Of a DNA stretch of 64,000 bases, positions 49,218-58,531 are shown in pieces. The stretch comes from Mesonia sp. K7 (GTDB taxonomy: Bacteria > Bacteroidota > Bacteroidia > Flavobacteriales > Flavobacteriaceae), in NCBI RefSeq assembly GCF_003233725.1, contig NZ_QKQV01000002.1:1-64000 (forward strand). Reading direction: 5' to 3'. Made by a program: the position numbers and the translations under genes. The notes beneath the pieces are model-generated. The model saw only the letters and a program-made list of their open reading frames with translations. It had not been told where the DNA came from and searched no databases. Position 1 is the stretch's first letter. Each line of letters starts with the position of its first letter.

Positions 49218-50327
49218 TTACTTCGCTTCTTTTCTCCCCAAAATGGGATAGTCGGTATAACCCTTTTTGCCTAGGGTATAAAAAGTGTTTGTGTCCCAAT
49301 GGGTTAACGGAATGTTTTTTTCAAAACGCTCGACCAAATCGGGGTTAGAAATAAAAGCTTTCCCGTAGGCAACTAGATCGGCAAGCTTGTTTTGAAGCAC
49401 TTCATTGCCCTTTTTTTGGTCAAAATGGGCATTGATCATCAAATTTCTTTTATAAATCGGACGGTAACGTTCTGCAATTTGGGTGATGGCATAAGGTACT
49501 TCGCTCACGTCATTAAAGGGTTCTGATAAATGCAAATAGGCCAAATCATAGGCATTTAGCTTTTTGATGATGTAATCGAAAGTCGGGATGGTGTCTATGT
49601 TTAAATCGATACCAAAAATACCGTGTAAACTTGGGTTAAGCCTCACTCCTACTTTTTGTAACGGAACTTCTTTTTTGATTTCCTTTAAAATATCAAACAA
49701 AATTCTGCTTCGATTTTCTTCATTACCGCCATACATATCGTTACGGTGATTGGAAGAGGTCACAAAAAACTGGTGTAGTAAATACCCATTGGACGCATGG
49801 ATCTCTACGCCATCGAAGCCTGCAGCCATGGCGTTTACAGCGGCTGTTTTATATTCCTCTATGGTTTGTTTGATATCCGCTAAAGTCATTTCTTTAGGGG
49901 TTACCGTAGGCTGCTTTCCGTTGGGTGTTCGCATCACAATGTTGGGATTGATGGCTGAGGGTGCCCAAGGCAATTCACCGTCATGAAAATCGGGGTGCGA
50001 GTTTCTCCCCACATGCCATAACTGCATAAAAATCTTCCCTCCCTTGTCGTGCACCATTTTTGTCACCTCTTTCCAGGCTTCTGTTTGTTCTTTAGTGAAT
50101 ATTCCCGGGATATGACTGTAACCTACCGACTTTGGTGATATCGCTACGCCTTCGGTAATGATTAAACCTGCAGAATACCTTTGCTGGTAATATTTACCAT
50201 GTAGATCTTTACTGACTAACATTTCTGTATTGTCGACTCGATTTCGCGTAAGCGGAGCCATCACTACCCTATTTTTTAAAGAGATTCCGTTAAGATCGAA
50301 AGGTTTTAATAAAGGCTGTTTACTCAT
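49218..50327 (-). CDS. Old Yellow Enzyme-family alkene reductase
   Basis: A 369-residue FMN-dependent, NAD(P)H-using reductase that reduces activated C=C bonds. The TIM-barrel motifs are in order: LLKPFDLNGISLKNRVVMAP, LTRNRVD at about 25, YQQRYSAGLIITEGVAISPK at about 50, the substrate-anion pair in FDGVEIHASNGYLLHQFF at about 176 (His and Asn), DMYGGNEENRSRILFDILKE, and YGKAFISNPDLVERF near the end. The ATG at 50327 is preferred over one seven codons upstream, which would overlap the MFS gene more deeply. It starts 8 bp inside the end of the MFS gene, so the two are coupled. The physiological electrophile is unknown. Confidence 0.93.
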   Translation of the reverse strand: MSKQPLLKPFDLNGISLKNRVVMAPLTRNRVDNTEMLVSKDLHGKYYQQRYSAGLIITEGVAISPKSVGYSHIPGIFTKEQTEAWKEVTKMVHDKGGKIFMQLWHVGRNSHPDFHDGELPWAPSAINPNIVMRTPNGKQPTVTPKEMTLADIKQTIEEYKTAAVNAMAAGFDGVEIHASNGYLLHQFFVTSSNHRNDMYGGNEENRSRILFDILKEIKKEVPLQKVGVRLNPSLHGIFGIDLNIDTIPTFDYIIKKLNAYDLAYLHLSEPFNDVSEVPYAITQIAERYRPIYKRNLMINAHFDQKKGNEVLQNKLADLVAYGKAFISNPDLVERFEKNIPLTHWDTNTFYTLGKKGYTDYPILGRKEAK

Positions 50328-51591
50328 TTTTGATATTATTTTCTTCAAGGTCTGTTTCTAAATCTAAATTTCGAAGTTTAGGGAATTTAAAACCTATTCC
50401 CAATACCGTCAGCAAAGTCATGGTTCCTCCGAATACTACGGCATTTACAGTTCCCATAAGCTTGGCAGTTACTCCGCTCTCGAAAGCGCCAAGTTCGTTA
50501 GACGAGCCTACAAACATCGAGTTGACGGAAGCGACACGACCCCGCATTTCGTCTGGCGTACGTAATTGTAAAATGGTTTGGCGTATAATCATCGAAATGC
50601 CATCGGTCACACCGCTCATAAATAAAAAGAAAACCGAAAGCCAAAAGATAGATGATAAACCAAAACCAATAATGGATACCCCGAAAAAGAACACTGCGGT
50701 AAAAAGCTTCATTCCTGCTTTTTTATTTAAAGGAAAATAGGCCGAGGTAAACATAATAATTAGAGCGCCAACGGCTGGGGCAGCTCTTAAAACACCAAAG
50801 CCTTCGGGACCTACCTTTAAAATATCCTGTGCAAAAATGGGTAATAAAGCCACAGCACCACCAAACAAAACGGCGAACATATCTAAGGAAAGTACCCCCA
50901 GAATGATGCGCGTGTTGAAAACAAAACTGATGCCTTCGCGTAAGCTTTTAAATACTTTTTCTCCTTTATTGGGGTTGAGAATGGGTTTGGTTTTGATTTG
51001 CGATAACGCAATCAACGCGGTAAGCGAACACCCAAAAATAAAGAACATCGTCCAGTTGACCCCAATCCAATGAATGGAAAAGCCTGCTAAAGCAGGGCCA
51101 ACTACGGCTCCTAATTGCCAAACCGAACTGCTCCAAATCGCAGCGTTGGGGTATACTTTTTTAGGAACAATAAGCGCAAACAACGAAAAGATGGTAGGCC
51201 CCATAAAAGCACGTACAACTCCACCACAGAATACCAAAGCATAGATGGTGTATAACACCGTGTTTTCTGATAAGGTACTCGTGATATCGGGTTTGGTAAT
51301 TAGAAATAGGCCTAGGCTAATGACAGAAAACCCCAACAAACATTTGATCAAAAGGCTTTTCTTTTCTTTCTGATCGACCACATGACCTGCAAACAAAGCC
51401 ATCGAAACCGCTGGGATTACCTCCATCAACCCAATAATTCCCAATGACAGTGGATTTTTGGTAATGCTGTAAACTTCCCACTCGATGACGATAAACTGCA
51501 TCGACCAGGCAAATACCATCGCAAAACGAACTAATAAAAAAAGGTTGAACTCTCGAAATTTGAGCGCAGCGTAAGGGTCATTTTTTTCCAA
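50320..51591 (-). CDS. MFS transporter
   Basis: A 423-residue inner-membrane carrier with 12 predicted segments of the major facilitator superfamily. It resembles the enterobactin-exporter/MFS_3 group: AGHVVDQKEKKSLLIKCLLG is the loop 2-3 signature after segment 2, and GGVVRAFMGPTIFSLFALIV near residue 125 and TPDEMRGRVASVNSMFVGSS near 350 are typical. It probably exports a small molecule. Overlap with the alkene-reductase gene (8 bp) suggests a shared physiological purpose such as removal or detoxification of an electrophile, but that is inference. Confidence 0.9.
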   Translation of the reverse strand: MEKNDPYAALKFREFNLFLLVRFAMVFAWSMQFIVIEWEVYSITKNPLSLGIIGLMEVIPAVSMALFAGHVVDQKEKKSLLIKCLLGFSVISLGLFLITKPDITSTLSENTVLYTIYALVFCGGVVRAFMGPTIFSLFALIVPKKVYPNAAIWSSSVWQLGAVVGPALAGFSIHWIGVNWTMFFIFGCSLTALIALSQIKTKPILNPNKGEKVFKSLREGISFVFNTRIILGVLSLDMFAVLFGGAVALLPIFAQDILKVGPEGFGVLRAAPAVGALIIMFTSAYFPLNKKAGMKLFTAVFFFGVSIIGFGLSSIFWLSVFFLFMSGVTDGISMIIRQTILQLRTPDEMRGRVASVNSMFVGSSNELGAFESGVTAKLMGTVNAVVFGGTMTLLTVLGIGFKFPKLRNLDLETDLEENNIKNE

Positions 51592-51818
51592 AATAGGGAA
51601 AGTTTATCATTTGGCTTTGCAAAGATACATTTCTATAAGTAAAAATTTTCCTTAATATAATGATAAAAAATTAGGCATTTTATTAAAAAATTGTTTACTT
51701 TAATCATTCAATAAAAGTATTTAAACCAACTCTATCGGAACACTTCTACCTAACCTATTTATTAACCATTCGATCAAAAGTTTAAACTCTTATTGATTGA
51801 AAATAAAAACAGATTACT
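51592..51818. other. Divergent promoter region between the MFS and HPF genes
   Basis: A 227-bp AT-rich gap between two divergent genes. No consensus TAnnTTTG box or hairpin stood out. Confidence 0.45.
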
Positions 51819-52124
51819 ATGGATGTAAATTTTAATTATGTACACGTAAAAGCAAGTAGTCGTTTAGAAGAAATGACCAAAGACAAACTCAATAAACTCA
51901 AAGAGCGGTATGACTTTTTGGTTGCTGCTGAGGTTTTTTTCAAAACGGAAAATTCGTCTAGCAACGAAAAAGGAAGAATTTGTGAAATAAAACTAAGTCT
52001 TCCTGGACCGTTAATTTTTGCCGCTTCCAATCAAGAAAATTTCGATCAAGCCATCAATAAATGTGTAAGTGAAGTAAGGTCTCAGTTACAAAAAAGAAAA
52101 GAAAAAATGATGTCACATACCTAA
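51819..52124 (+). CDS. Short HPF/RaiA-family ribosome-associated factor
   Basis: A 101-residue protein with the beta-alpha-beta-beta-beta-alpha fold of hibernation-promoting factors: MDVNFNYVHVKASSRLEEMT, KDKLNKLKERYDFLVAAEVF, CEIKLSLPGPLIFAASNQEN and FDQAINKCVSEVRSQLQKRK. It is the short form, lacking the C-terminal dimerisation domain of long HPF, and would bind the 30S decoding region to stop translation in stationary phase or stress. It stands alone with its own terminator. Assignment is secure at family level; the paralogue class is less so. Confidence 0.93.
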   Translation: MDVNFNYVHVKASSRLEEMTKDKLNKLKERYDFLVAAEVFFKTENSSSNEKGRICEIKLSLPGPLIFAASNQENFDQAINKCVSEVRSQLQKRKEKMMSHT

Positions 52125-52150
52125 TACATCAAATAATATTTTAATTTTAC

Positions 52151-52178
52151 AAGCGTGTTTTATACACGCTTTTTTATT
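52151..52178 (+). terminator. Intrinsic terminator after the HPF gene
   Basis: AAGCGTGT/ACACGCTT with loop TTTAT, followed by TTTTTATTT. Confidence 0.9.
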
Positions 52179-52198
52179 TCTAACAAAACCTTAAGGAT

Positions 52199-53203
52199 AT
52201 GAAATACCTTTTATTGATTCCGGCATTTGCTGTTTGTGCCTGCAACGCGCCAAAAAAAACAGTTACTGCAACTGCAGTAAACCCTGAGAACTATGCCAAT
52301 ACCATCACCTCACAAGAACTCAAAGATCACCTGTACACCTTTGCCTCTGATGAGTTTGAAGGTCGGGACACTGGTGAAGAAGGACAGAAAAAAGCTGCCC
52401 AATACATAAAAAACTATTATGAAAAAGAAGCCATAGGCTCGCCTATTGCCGAAGGAGATTACTTTCAGGAAATCCCTTCTGCTTATTTCAATAATAAGTA
52501 TAAAGACTCTGAGAATGTGATTGGTTTTATCAAAGGAAAAGAGTTGCCAAATGAAGTGGTCATTCTGACGGCACATTACGACCACGTCGGAAAAAAAGGA
52601 GAAGAAATATATAATGGTGCCGATGATGATGGCTCGGGAAGTGTTGCTTTATTAGAAATTGCAGAAGCCTTTAAAAAAGCAGTAAAAGATGGTTATCAAC
52701 CCAAAAGATCGGTGGTGTTTTTACACGTTACCGGTGAGGAAAAAGGCTTGTTGGGTTCTAAGTTTTATGTAGAAAACCCAATTTTTCCTTTAGCAAATAC
52801 CGTGGCTAACTTAAATACCGATATGATTGGTAGAATTGATGTAAAACACGAAGGAAAAGAAGACTACATTTACCTTATCGGAAGTGATAAGTTAAGTACA
52901 GATTTACACAACCTATCGGAAGAAGTAAATAAAAAATATGTTCAGTTAGACATCGATTATACTTATAACGATGATAATGACCCTAACCGTTTTTATTACC
53001 GAAGTGATCACTACAACTTCGCCAAACACAACATCCCAATTATTTTTTATTTTAATGGCGTACATGCCGATTACCACAAACCTACCGATACCCCAGAAAA
53101 AATTAATTACGATTTATTGGCAAAACGTACCCAACTTATTTTTTATACCGCTTGGGAAATAGCCAACCGTGACCAACGCATTATCGTTGATAAAGCAAAA
53201 TAG
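52199..53203 (+). CDS. M28-family zinc peptidase, lipoprotein
   Basis: A 334-residue exported metallopeptidase. The signal sequence MKYLLLIPAFAVCAC ends in a lipobox with Cys15. The zinc ligands of M28 enzymes are all visible: His and Asp in ILTAHYDHVG and GADDDGSGSVALLEIAEAF (about residues 123-155), Glu in HVTGEEKGLLGSKFY (catalytic and metal Glu, about 180), Asp in NLNTDMIGRID (about 205), and His in HADYHKPTDTPEK (about 300). Family members are aminopeptidases or glutaminyl cyclase-like enzymes; sequence specificity is unknown. Probably located in the periplasm or on the surface, contributing to peptide use. A terminator follows. Confidence 0.93.
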   Translation: MKYLLLIPAFAVCACNAPKKTVTATAVNPENYANTITSQELKDHLYTFASDEFEGRDTGEEGQKKAAQYIKNYYEKEAIGSPIAEGDYFQEIPSAYFNNKYKDSENVIGFIKGKELPNEVVILTAHYDHVGKKGEEIYNGADDDGSGSVALLEIAEAFKKAVKDGYQPKRSVVFLHVTGEEKGLLGSKFYVENPIFPLANTVANLNTDMIGRIDVKHEGKEDYIYLIGSDKLSTDLHNLSEEVNKKYVQLDIDYTYNDDNDPNRFYYRSDHYNFAKHNIPIIFYFNGVHADYHKPTDTPEKINYDLLAKRTQLIFYTAWEIANRDQRIIVDKAK

Positions 53204-53207
53204 CATA

Positions 53208-53241
53208 CAAAAAAGTCCCCTCTAAACGAGGGGATTTTTTT
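53208..53241 (+). terminator. Intrinsic terminator after the M28 gene
   Basis: TCCCCTC/GAGGGGA stem with loop TAAAC, flanked by A- and T-runs (GATTTTTTTATC). Confidence 0.88.
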
Positions 53242-53288
53242 ATCATGTAAAAATTCTATGATACAGAAAAAGCTGTTTAAAAAGTTTA

Positions 53289-53408
53289 GAAAAACGTCAT
53301 TCTGAACCTGCCTGTCGGCAGACAGGTTTATTTCAGAATCTCACCATTGTTGGTTTACAAATAGTATGAGAACCTGAAACAAGTTCAGGTTGACAGAAAT
53401 TAACTTTT
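53289..53408. repeat. Hairpin-rich intergenic repeat (GTCATTCTGAACCTG type)
   Basis: GTCATTCTGAACCTGCCTGT and GGCAGACAGG form one dyad; GAACCTGAAACAAGTTCAGG forms a second. Related CTGCCTGT/GCAGGCAG words occur in the 33.56 kb insert. It sits between the M28 gene and the convergent lipoprotein gene. Confidence 0.6.
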
Positions 53409-53444
53409 TAGACAGCTTTTTTGCGTTTTTATTTTCAATTCAAC

Positions 53445-53960
53445 TTAAAAAGCGCCTGTTACTATTTCTAAGCGTTGTGGCACTTGTTCGTTTTGAATGT
53501 CGATGGTTAGTTTACCATCTTTCATCACCAAACTTCCTTTTCTTACTTCAAAATAGCCCGCTGCTCCTTTACAGAAACAATGTCTCCCGAAAAGCATTTT
53601 TACGCTTGCTAAATCAGCATCAGTTAAATTCAATTCGGTTACCTCATTACCCACTTCAAATAAAATTTCTTCGATGTAGTGACCATCTACATGCATTTTG
53701 TCTTCGTTTTCTGCAGCTCGATACTTGATTACTTTTACACCTTCTTTCTTTTCGAATTTAGGGTAAAGGATATTTGCATCATCCCTGTCTATTGTCATCG
53801 TCGTGTTTTCCATCACCTCAAAAGTACAAACCGCATTTTTCCAACATTCTGAAAGCGGTTTTAGGTTTTCTGATAATGGTCTTGCGTTTTCAGTTACTTT
53901 TTTAGTGCCATTGCAATTAAAAATAAATGGCATGACCAATAAGATAAGTAGTTTTTTCAT
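53445..53960 (-). CDS. Unknown lipoprotein
   Basis: A 171-residue predicted lipoprotein (lipobox FNC with Cys16, MKKLLILLVMPFIFNCNGTK). Its body carries a pattern of beta strands and three more Cys: AVCTFEVMENTTMTIDRDDA, EEILFEVGNEVTELNLTDAD and FGRHCFCKGAAGYFEVRKGS. The Cys-rich RHCFCKG segment could bind metal or form a disulfide. Similar short lipoproteins occur in flavobacteria without assigned function. It lies 20 bp downstream of the SDR/DUF2867 gene on the minus strand and may share a transcript with it. Confidence 0.7.
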   Translation of the reverse strand: MKKLLILLVMPFIFNCNGTKKVTENARPLSENLKPLSECWKNAVCTFEVMENTTMTIDRDDANILYPKFEKKEGVKVIKYRAAENEDKMHVDGHYIEEILFEVGNEVTELNLTDADLASVKMLFGRHCFCKGAAGYFEVRKGSLVMKDGKLTIDIQNEQVPQRLEIVTGAF

Positions 53961-53980
53961 TTGATTATTGTTTTAAGTTA

Positions 53981-55411
53981 TTATTTATTTCCTGTTGCTA
54001 AGTAATTAACCAATCCTTTAAAAACGATTCCGTGAAAAGGAAATACGGTATACCAGTATAACCTCCCTAAAATTCCTTTGGGTCTAAAAACTGCTTTTTG
54101 TCTCAGCTTGTTATTCTCTAATTTAAATTCTAACCAAGCTTCTCCTGGAAGTTTCATTTCTGCAAAAAGCAGCAATTTACCTTCTTCTCTATCGGCATAC
54201 AACACCCGCCAAAAATCCAGCGCATCTCCTACAGCCAATTTGGTAGGGTGTGTTCTTCCTCTTCTTAGACCAACACCTCCAAAAATTTGATCGATAAATC
54301 CTCTAAGTTTCCATAGGCGTTGTGCGTACCATCCTTGCCTGCCTCCTAAACTCCAGATGCGATCTATGGTTTGTTGTTTGTTTTGATAGGTTTTAGATTT
54401 CAAATCTACAAAACAACCATGTTTAGGTACTTCCATAAATTGTTCCAAAGAATTTTTATGGCTTAAAGAACTTACAAAACTATCGCGCCAGCTTGAGACA
54501 ATTTCATGGGCTTCTATCTTTGATAAGGTACGTTTTATAGCTTCTTTATACCCAAAGGGTTGAACCGCTAGCAACTCATTAATTTTTTGATCTCTTGCCA
54601 CTACCGCTATTTTCATACTGTCTACTAAAGCAACTGCTAAGCGATATGTTGTTGAGGTGATAAAGTACAACCAATAAGAAGAGAGTCTTGGCGTCATCAC
54701 AGGTAACGTATAAATGTAACGCTTTAAACCTCTTTCTTCTGCATATCCTAACAACATTTCTTTGTAAGTTAAGATATCAGGGGAAGCAATATCAAAATTT
54801 TTATCGTAGGTTTTTTCGCAAAATAAAGTCTTGATTAAAAAATCCAAAACATTAGCAATCCCTATAGGTTGACATTTGGTGTGCAACCACTTAGGCGTAA
54901 TCATGATTGGTAATTTTTCTACTAAATCCCTTATAATCTCAAAAGAAGCACTTCCCGAACCTATAATTATCCCTGCCCTTAATGCCGTAAAATGAAAATT
55001 TCCCTTTGTTAACTCCTCTTCTACTTTTAGTCTAGAAGCTAAGTGTTTTGAAAGTTGCTTTTCGTTTACTATTCCAGTGAGGTAAATCACATGCTGGCAA
55101 TTGGTTTTTGAAATAGCTTTTGTAAAATTGATAGCGGTTTGCTGTTCTAAATCTTCAAAATTTTTAGCCCCACTCATCGAATGCATCAAATAGTAAGCCC
55201 CATCGATGTCTTCTGGTATTGCGCTAAGGGTTTCTGGTTTTAAAAAATCAACTTCTATAATTTCTATATGCTCGGCAAAATCATTGTCAGGTTTCTTCAA
55301 CCGGTATTTATCTCGAGTACAGCAAATGACCTTATAGTTATTTTCCAGTAAAGCAGGTAATAATCTTTTGCCTATGTAGCCTGTAGCTCCGGTGAGAAGA
55401 ATTTTTTTCAA
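53981..55411 (-). CDS. SDR-family NAD(P)-binding protein with DUF2867 domain
   Basis: A 476-residue protein of the extended/atypical SDR type. The N-terminal Rossmann domain (residues 1-290) starts with the NAD(P) motif GATGYIGKRLLPALLENNYK and includes GAYYLMHSMSGAKNFEDLEQ near 70 and HVIYLTGIV near 108. The C-terminal DUF2867 domain (about 320-475) includes SLGGRQGWYAQRLWKLRGFI, then GGVGLRRGRTHPTKLAVGDA and FPFHGIVFKGLVNYLA. No canonical YxxxK pair is obvious, so it may bind but not reduce a substrate. Family members are described as NAD-dependent epimerase-like or envelope-linked proteins. Function unknown. Confidence 0.88.
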   Translation of the reverse strand: MKKILLTGATGYIGKRLLPALLENNYKVICCTRDKYRLKKPDNDFAEHIEIIEVDFLKPETLSAIPEDIDGAYYLMHSMSGAKNFEDLEQQTAINFTKAISKTNCQHVIYLTGIVNEKQLSKHLASRLKVEEELTKGNFHFTALRAGIIIGSGSASFEIIRDLVEKLPIMITPKWLHTKCQPIGIANVLDFLIKTLFCEKTYDKNFDIASPDILTYKEMLLGYAEERGLKRYIYTLPVMTPRLSSYWLYFITSTTYRLAVALVDSMKIAVVARDQKINELLAVQPFGYKEAIKRTLSKIEAHEIVSSWRDSFVSSLSHKNSLEQFMEVPKHGCFVDLKSKTYQNKQQTIDRIWSLGGRQGWYAQRLWKLRGFIDQIFGGVGLRRGRTHPTKLAVGDALDFWRVLYADREEGKLLLFAEMKLPGEAWLEFKLENNKLRQKAVFRPKGILGRLYWYTVFPFHGIVFKGLVNYLATGNK

Positions 55412-55478
55412 AAATTGATTTTTGTTTACAATTTAAAAGAAATGATAATTTTAGAATAACAAAAAAATCTTAAAGTTT

Positions 55479-56225
55479 TTAGGTGTTCCAAAGTTTTCTG
55501 GCCTTGATGATATCTTCTGGGGTGTCGATGCCTACTCCTCTATTATTAGTCTCTACCATTTTGATGTTCTTACCATATTCTAGGTAGCGTAAGCACTCTA
55601 TTTTTTCTGAGGCTTCCAACACTTGCATCGGCAGCTGGTAAAAATCTAAGATCGCTTGCTTCCTAAAAGCATAAATACCAATATGCCTATAATAAGGTAC
55701 ATTCATATTTTCTTCGCGTGGATAAGGAATGCGTGAACGCGAAAAATACAAGGCATAATCATTTTGGTTGGTAATGACTTTTACCACATTGGGATTGTTG
55801 ACTTCTTCTTCGTCGGTGATTTTTACCATGAGTGAAGCCAAATCGATATTTTGGGCATCTTCTTGATAAAATACGTTTAACACGCGTTCTAAATCTTCTT
55901 TGGCAATAAAAGGTTCATCACCTTGTACGTTTACGACAATGTCTACATCCAAATTTTCTACCGCCTCAGCAATGCGATCGCTACCACACTGGTGCTCTTT
56001 TTTGCTCATGATGGCTTTTCCACCTTGAGCCGTAATCTCATTAAAAATAATATCGCTATCGGTCACCACGTAAACCTCATCAAACAACTTTGTATGTATG
56101 GCAGCTTCATAAGTTCTAGTGATCACCGTTTTCCCTTTGAGGTCTTGCATGAGTTTTCCCGGGAAACGAGATGCTTCGTAACGCGCAGGAATCATCGCAA
56201 TTATTTTGAGTTTCTGTTTGTTCAT
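55479..56225 (-). CDS. kdsB: CMP-KDO synthetase (3-deoxy-manno-octulosonate cytidylyltransferase)
   Basis: A 248-residue cytosolic enzyme that activates KDO as CMP-KDO for lipopolysaccharide core synthesis. The nucleotide-binding start is [20 protein letters not shown], with [20 protein letters not shown] and [20 protein letters not shown] (the catalytic and CMP loop), [15 protein letters not shown] (metal-binding Asp) and [20 protein letters not shown] at about 180. It ends [20 protein letters not shown], then [11 protein letters not shown]. Length matches family members (about 245-255). It shows that the host makes LPS, consistent with a Gram-negative Bacteroidota. Confidence 0.96.
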   Translation of the reverse strand: MNKQKLKIIAMIPARYEASRFPGKLMQDLKGKTVITRTYEAAIHTKLFDEVYVVTDSDIIFNEITAQGGKAIMSKKEHQCGSDRIAEAVENLDVDIVVNVQGDEPFIAKEDLERVLNVFYQEDAQNIDLASLMVKITDEEEVNNPNVVKVITNQNDYALYFSRSRIPYPREENMNVPYYRHIGIYAFRKQAILDFYQLPMQVLEASEKIECLRYLEYGKNIKMVETNNRGVGIDTPEDIIKARKLWNT

Positions 56226-56244
56226 ATTTTATTAAATTTATTTG

Positions 56245-56342
56245 CCTCCCGAAGACATTGAGCCTGTCGTACTGCAAGGTAAACTTATTTCAGATATTCT
56301 ATTTGCAATTTTATAGATTCCTTCACTTCGTTCGGAATGACA
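56245..56342. repeat. Short intergenic repeat relic (GACATTGAGCCTGTCG type)
   Basis: GACATTGAGCCTGTCG resembles GTCATTGAGCTTGTCGAAAT in the 33.57 kb insert, and CTTCACTTCGTTCGGAATGA resembles CTTCACTTCGTTCGTAGTAC at about 33.74 kb. These look like degraded members of the same repeat families. Confidence 0.5.
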
Positions 56343-56344
56343 CT

Positions 56345-57766
56345 TTACTCCACAAAAAAATCATCTTTAAACCCAATCAGGTACAATTTTTCTTTGGCGC
56401 GTGTGCAAGCCGTGTACAGCCAACGTAAATAGTCTTGCGTAATGCCATCTTTTAGGTAGGGTTGTTCTACAAAAACCGTATTCCATTGGCCACCTTGTGA
56501 TTTATGACAAGTAATCGCATAACTAAACTTCACCTGCAAAGCATTAAAATACTTGTTGTTTTTTACCTTCAGAAACTTCTTATATTTAGAAGTAATCTCG
56601 GCATAATCTTTTAAAACCTCTTGGTACAGTCGGTTAGATTCTTCATAACTAAGCGAAGGGGTTTGCGAACTAAGCGTATCAAGTAATAATACAGTTTCAA
56701 AAGGTTTCATTTTTGGGTAATCTACCATTTGCACCTTTACTTCGGCAAAACGAAAGCCGTATAAGTCTTTAAAACCAAAAATCTCTAAGACCTCAATTAG
56801 GTCTCCGTTGGCAATAAAACCAGCATCGCTTTTTGCATCTACCCAAAAGTAATTATTTTTGACCACCATAAGGTAATCCCCTACATCCAACTCGTTTTCA
56901 CGAAATAAAATACGTGAGCGAATTTGCTGATTATAGATATTTGCCCGCTTGTTGGACATGACCAAAATAGAGGTTTCTTCTTGTCCGTTTTGGTCATAGG
57001 AATCGGTTATCGCATCTAGAATTTCATAACCGTCAACCAAGCGTACAAAATCACCACCTAGAAATTCAAATTTAAAATCGTCGTAAAAGTTAGCTTGCAG
57101 TGTTTCGCGCAGTAGCGTAGCATTTTTAAGAATGTTGCTTTCGGTTTGTTGCCGCACCACTTCATTGAGTTCGATGCTTTGTATTTTCTTTCGGGAATAA
57201 ACCGATAATTTCTCATCATCTAAAGCTGGACTTAAACTTTGATGTACAGGAGGTAATTGTGCGGTATCACCAATAAAAATAAGTTTGCAGTTACTTCCTG
57301 CGTTTACATAGGCGATCAAATCGTCTAAGAGCGAACCATCAGAAAAAAGCTTGGTGTCTTGAGTGCCGTCTGAAATCATCGAGGCTTCATCGACAATAAA
57401 AACAGCATTTTTATGCTTGTTGTTTTGTAAAGTAAAATCTGGAGTTCCGCCTTTATTGCTTTTGGGCCAATAGATTTTTTTGTGAATGGTAAATGCAGTA
57501 TACCTAGAGTAATTGCTCATTACCTTTGCAGCTCTACCGGTTGGTGCAATAAGAATAGGTGTTTTTCTGAGTTTACTTAAGTTTTTTACAATTGTACCAA
57601 TAATGGTTGTCTTTCCTGTTCCGGCATAACCTTTGAGGATAAAAATACTATCAGCAGCATCATCAGTAATAAATTTTGCAATTTTGTCTAAAGCGATATT
57701 CTGCTGAACTGTGGGTTCGTATGGAAAATCTAACTTTAAACGTTTGTAAAATTCTGATGAATTCAT
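56345..57766 (-). CDS. RecD-like superfamily I DNA helicase
   Basis: A 473-residue ATP-dependent DNA helicase of the RecD/TraA-type SF1B group. Seen are the Walker A loop ILKGYAGTGKTTIIGTIVKN near residue 43, a motif Ia RKTPILIAPTGRAAKV, the Walker B VFIVDEASMISDG near 123, motif III LIFIGDTAQLPPVHQ near 163, motif IV region SNKRANIYNQQIRS and the C-terminal AITCHKSQGGQWNTVFVEQP at about 415 followed by YTACTRAKEKLYLIG. It lacks the N-terminal RecB-interacting domain of RecD1 and is RecD2-like in size only partly, so it probably acts alone in DNA repair. Transcribed divergently from the next operon. Confidence 0.92.
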   Translation of the reverse strand: MNSSEFYKRLKLDFPYEPTVQQNIALDKIAKFITDDAADSIFILKGYAGTGKTTIIGTIVKNLSKLRKTPILIAPTGRAAKVMSNYSRYTAFTIHKKIYWPKSNKGGTPDFTLQNNKHKNAVFIVDEASMISDGTQDTKLFSDGSLLDDLIAYVNAGSNCKLIFIGDTAQLPPVHQSLSPALDDEKLSVYSRKKIQSIELNEVVRQQTESNILKNATLLRETLQANFYDDFKFEFLGGDFVRLVDGYEILDAITDSYDQNGQEETSILVMSNKRANIYNQQIRSRILFRENELDVGDYLMVVKNNYFWVDAKSDAGFIANGDLIEVLEIFGFKDLYGFRFAEVKVQMVDYPKMKPFETVLLLDTLSSQTPSLSYEESNRLYQEVLKDYAEITSKYKKFLKVKNNKYFNALQVKFSYAITCHKSQGGQWNTVFVEQPYLKDGITQDYLRWLYTACTRAKEKLYLIGFKDDFFVE

Positions 57767-57840
57767 AGTAAATTTTTAAGAATTTCAAATATAAAGATGC
57801 TTTTTTGGCTTTCGAAACTTTTAGCATTAAAAAAAAATTG

Positions 57841-57848
57841 TAGATTTG
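57841..57848 (+). promoter_or_regulatory. Bacteroidetes -7 box candidate
   Basis: TAGATTTG matches TAnnTTTG and ends 28 bp before the ATG at 57877. No clear -33 partner is seen at the standard distance. Confidence 0.4.
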
Positions 57849-57876
57849 CTACGCAACTGTTTATAAATAAAAAATT

Positions 57877-58530
57877 ATGAGATTTGTTATACAATTAGTT
57901 CTTTGGGTTGTTATTGCTGGTTTAGCTTATTTGACCTTTAACTCTATTTATGAGCCAATACAGTTTAACAAGGTTAAAAAAGCTAGGTATGCTGAAGTTA
58001 TTGAAAGACTAAAAGACATCAGAAGTTCGCAATTGGCGCACAAAGAAGTGAGTGGTGTTTTTGCTAACGATTTTAACTCGTTGATTAAATTTATAGATAC
58101 TGCACAATTTACCATTACCCAACGTAGAGATACTACCGTTTTAGATGAAGAGATGACAAAAAGATACGGTGTAGATCAGTATAAAAGTGAGATTATCATA
58201 GATACTTTAGGCTACGTCCCTGTAAAAGATTCTTTATTTAAAAACTCAAGTCGCTACAAAGAATTAATGTTTGTTCCTACTACAGACAAGCAAGAAAAGT
58301 TTGAGATCAAAGCAGGAACCATCAAAAAGAAAGATATAAATATTCCTGTGTTTGAAGTAAAAGTTAGAAAAGAGGTACTTTTAGAAGACCAAGATAGAGA
58401 ATTGGTGATTCAGGAAAATCAAGTACAGTCGGTAGAAGGTGTAAACGGAGCATACATCAAAGTAGGTTCTATGGAAGAAGTAAACACCAGCGGAAACTGG
58501 CCGAAAATATATGGTGCAAACGACGAATAA
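57877..58530 (+). CDS. Unknown protein with one N-terminal membrane segment
   Basis: A 217-residue protein. Residues 3-25 form a membrane anchor (FVIQLVLWVVIAGLAYLTFN). A short basic segment and a helix with RYAEVIERLKDIRSSQLAHK come next, and then a soluble domain rich in beta strands (RYKELMFVPTTDKQEKFEIK, KDINIPVFEVKVRKEVLLED). The helix plus SGVFANDFNSLIKFIDTAQF resembles type II/IV pilin-like beginnings, but no prepilin cleavage site is visible. No confident family. It begins an operon with the DUF3822 gene (1-bp gap) and rsmD. Confidence 0.72.
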   Translation: MRFVIQLVLWVVIAGLAYLTFNSIYEPIQFNKVKKARYAEVIERLKDIRSSQLAHKEVSGVFANDFNSLIKFIDTAQFTITQRRDTTVLDEEMTKRYGVDQYKSEIIIDTLGYVPVKDSLFKNSSRYKELMFVPTTDKQEKFEIKAGTIKKKDINIPVFEVKVRKEVLLEDQDRELVIQENQVQSVEGVNGAYIKVGSMEEVNTSGNWPKIYGANDE

Positions 58531-58531
58531 T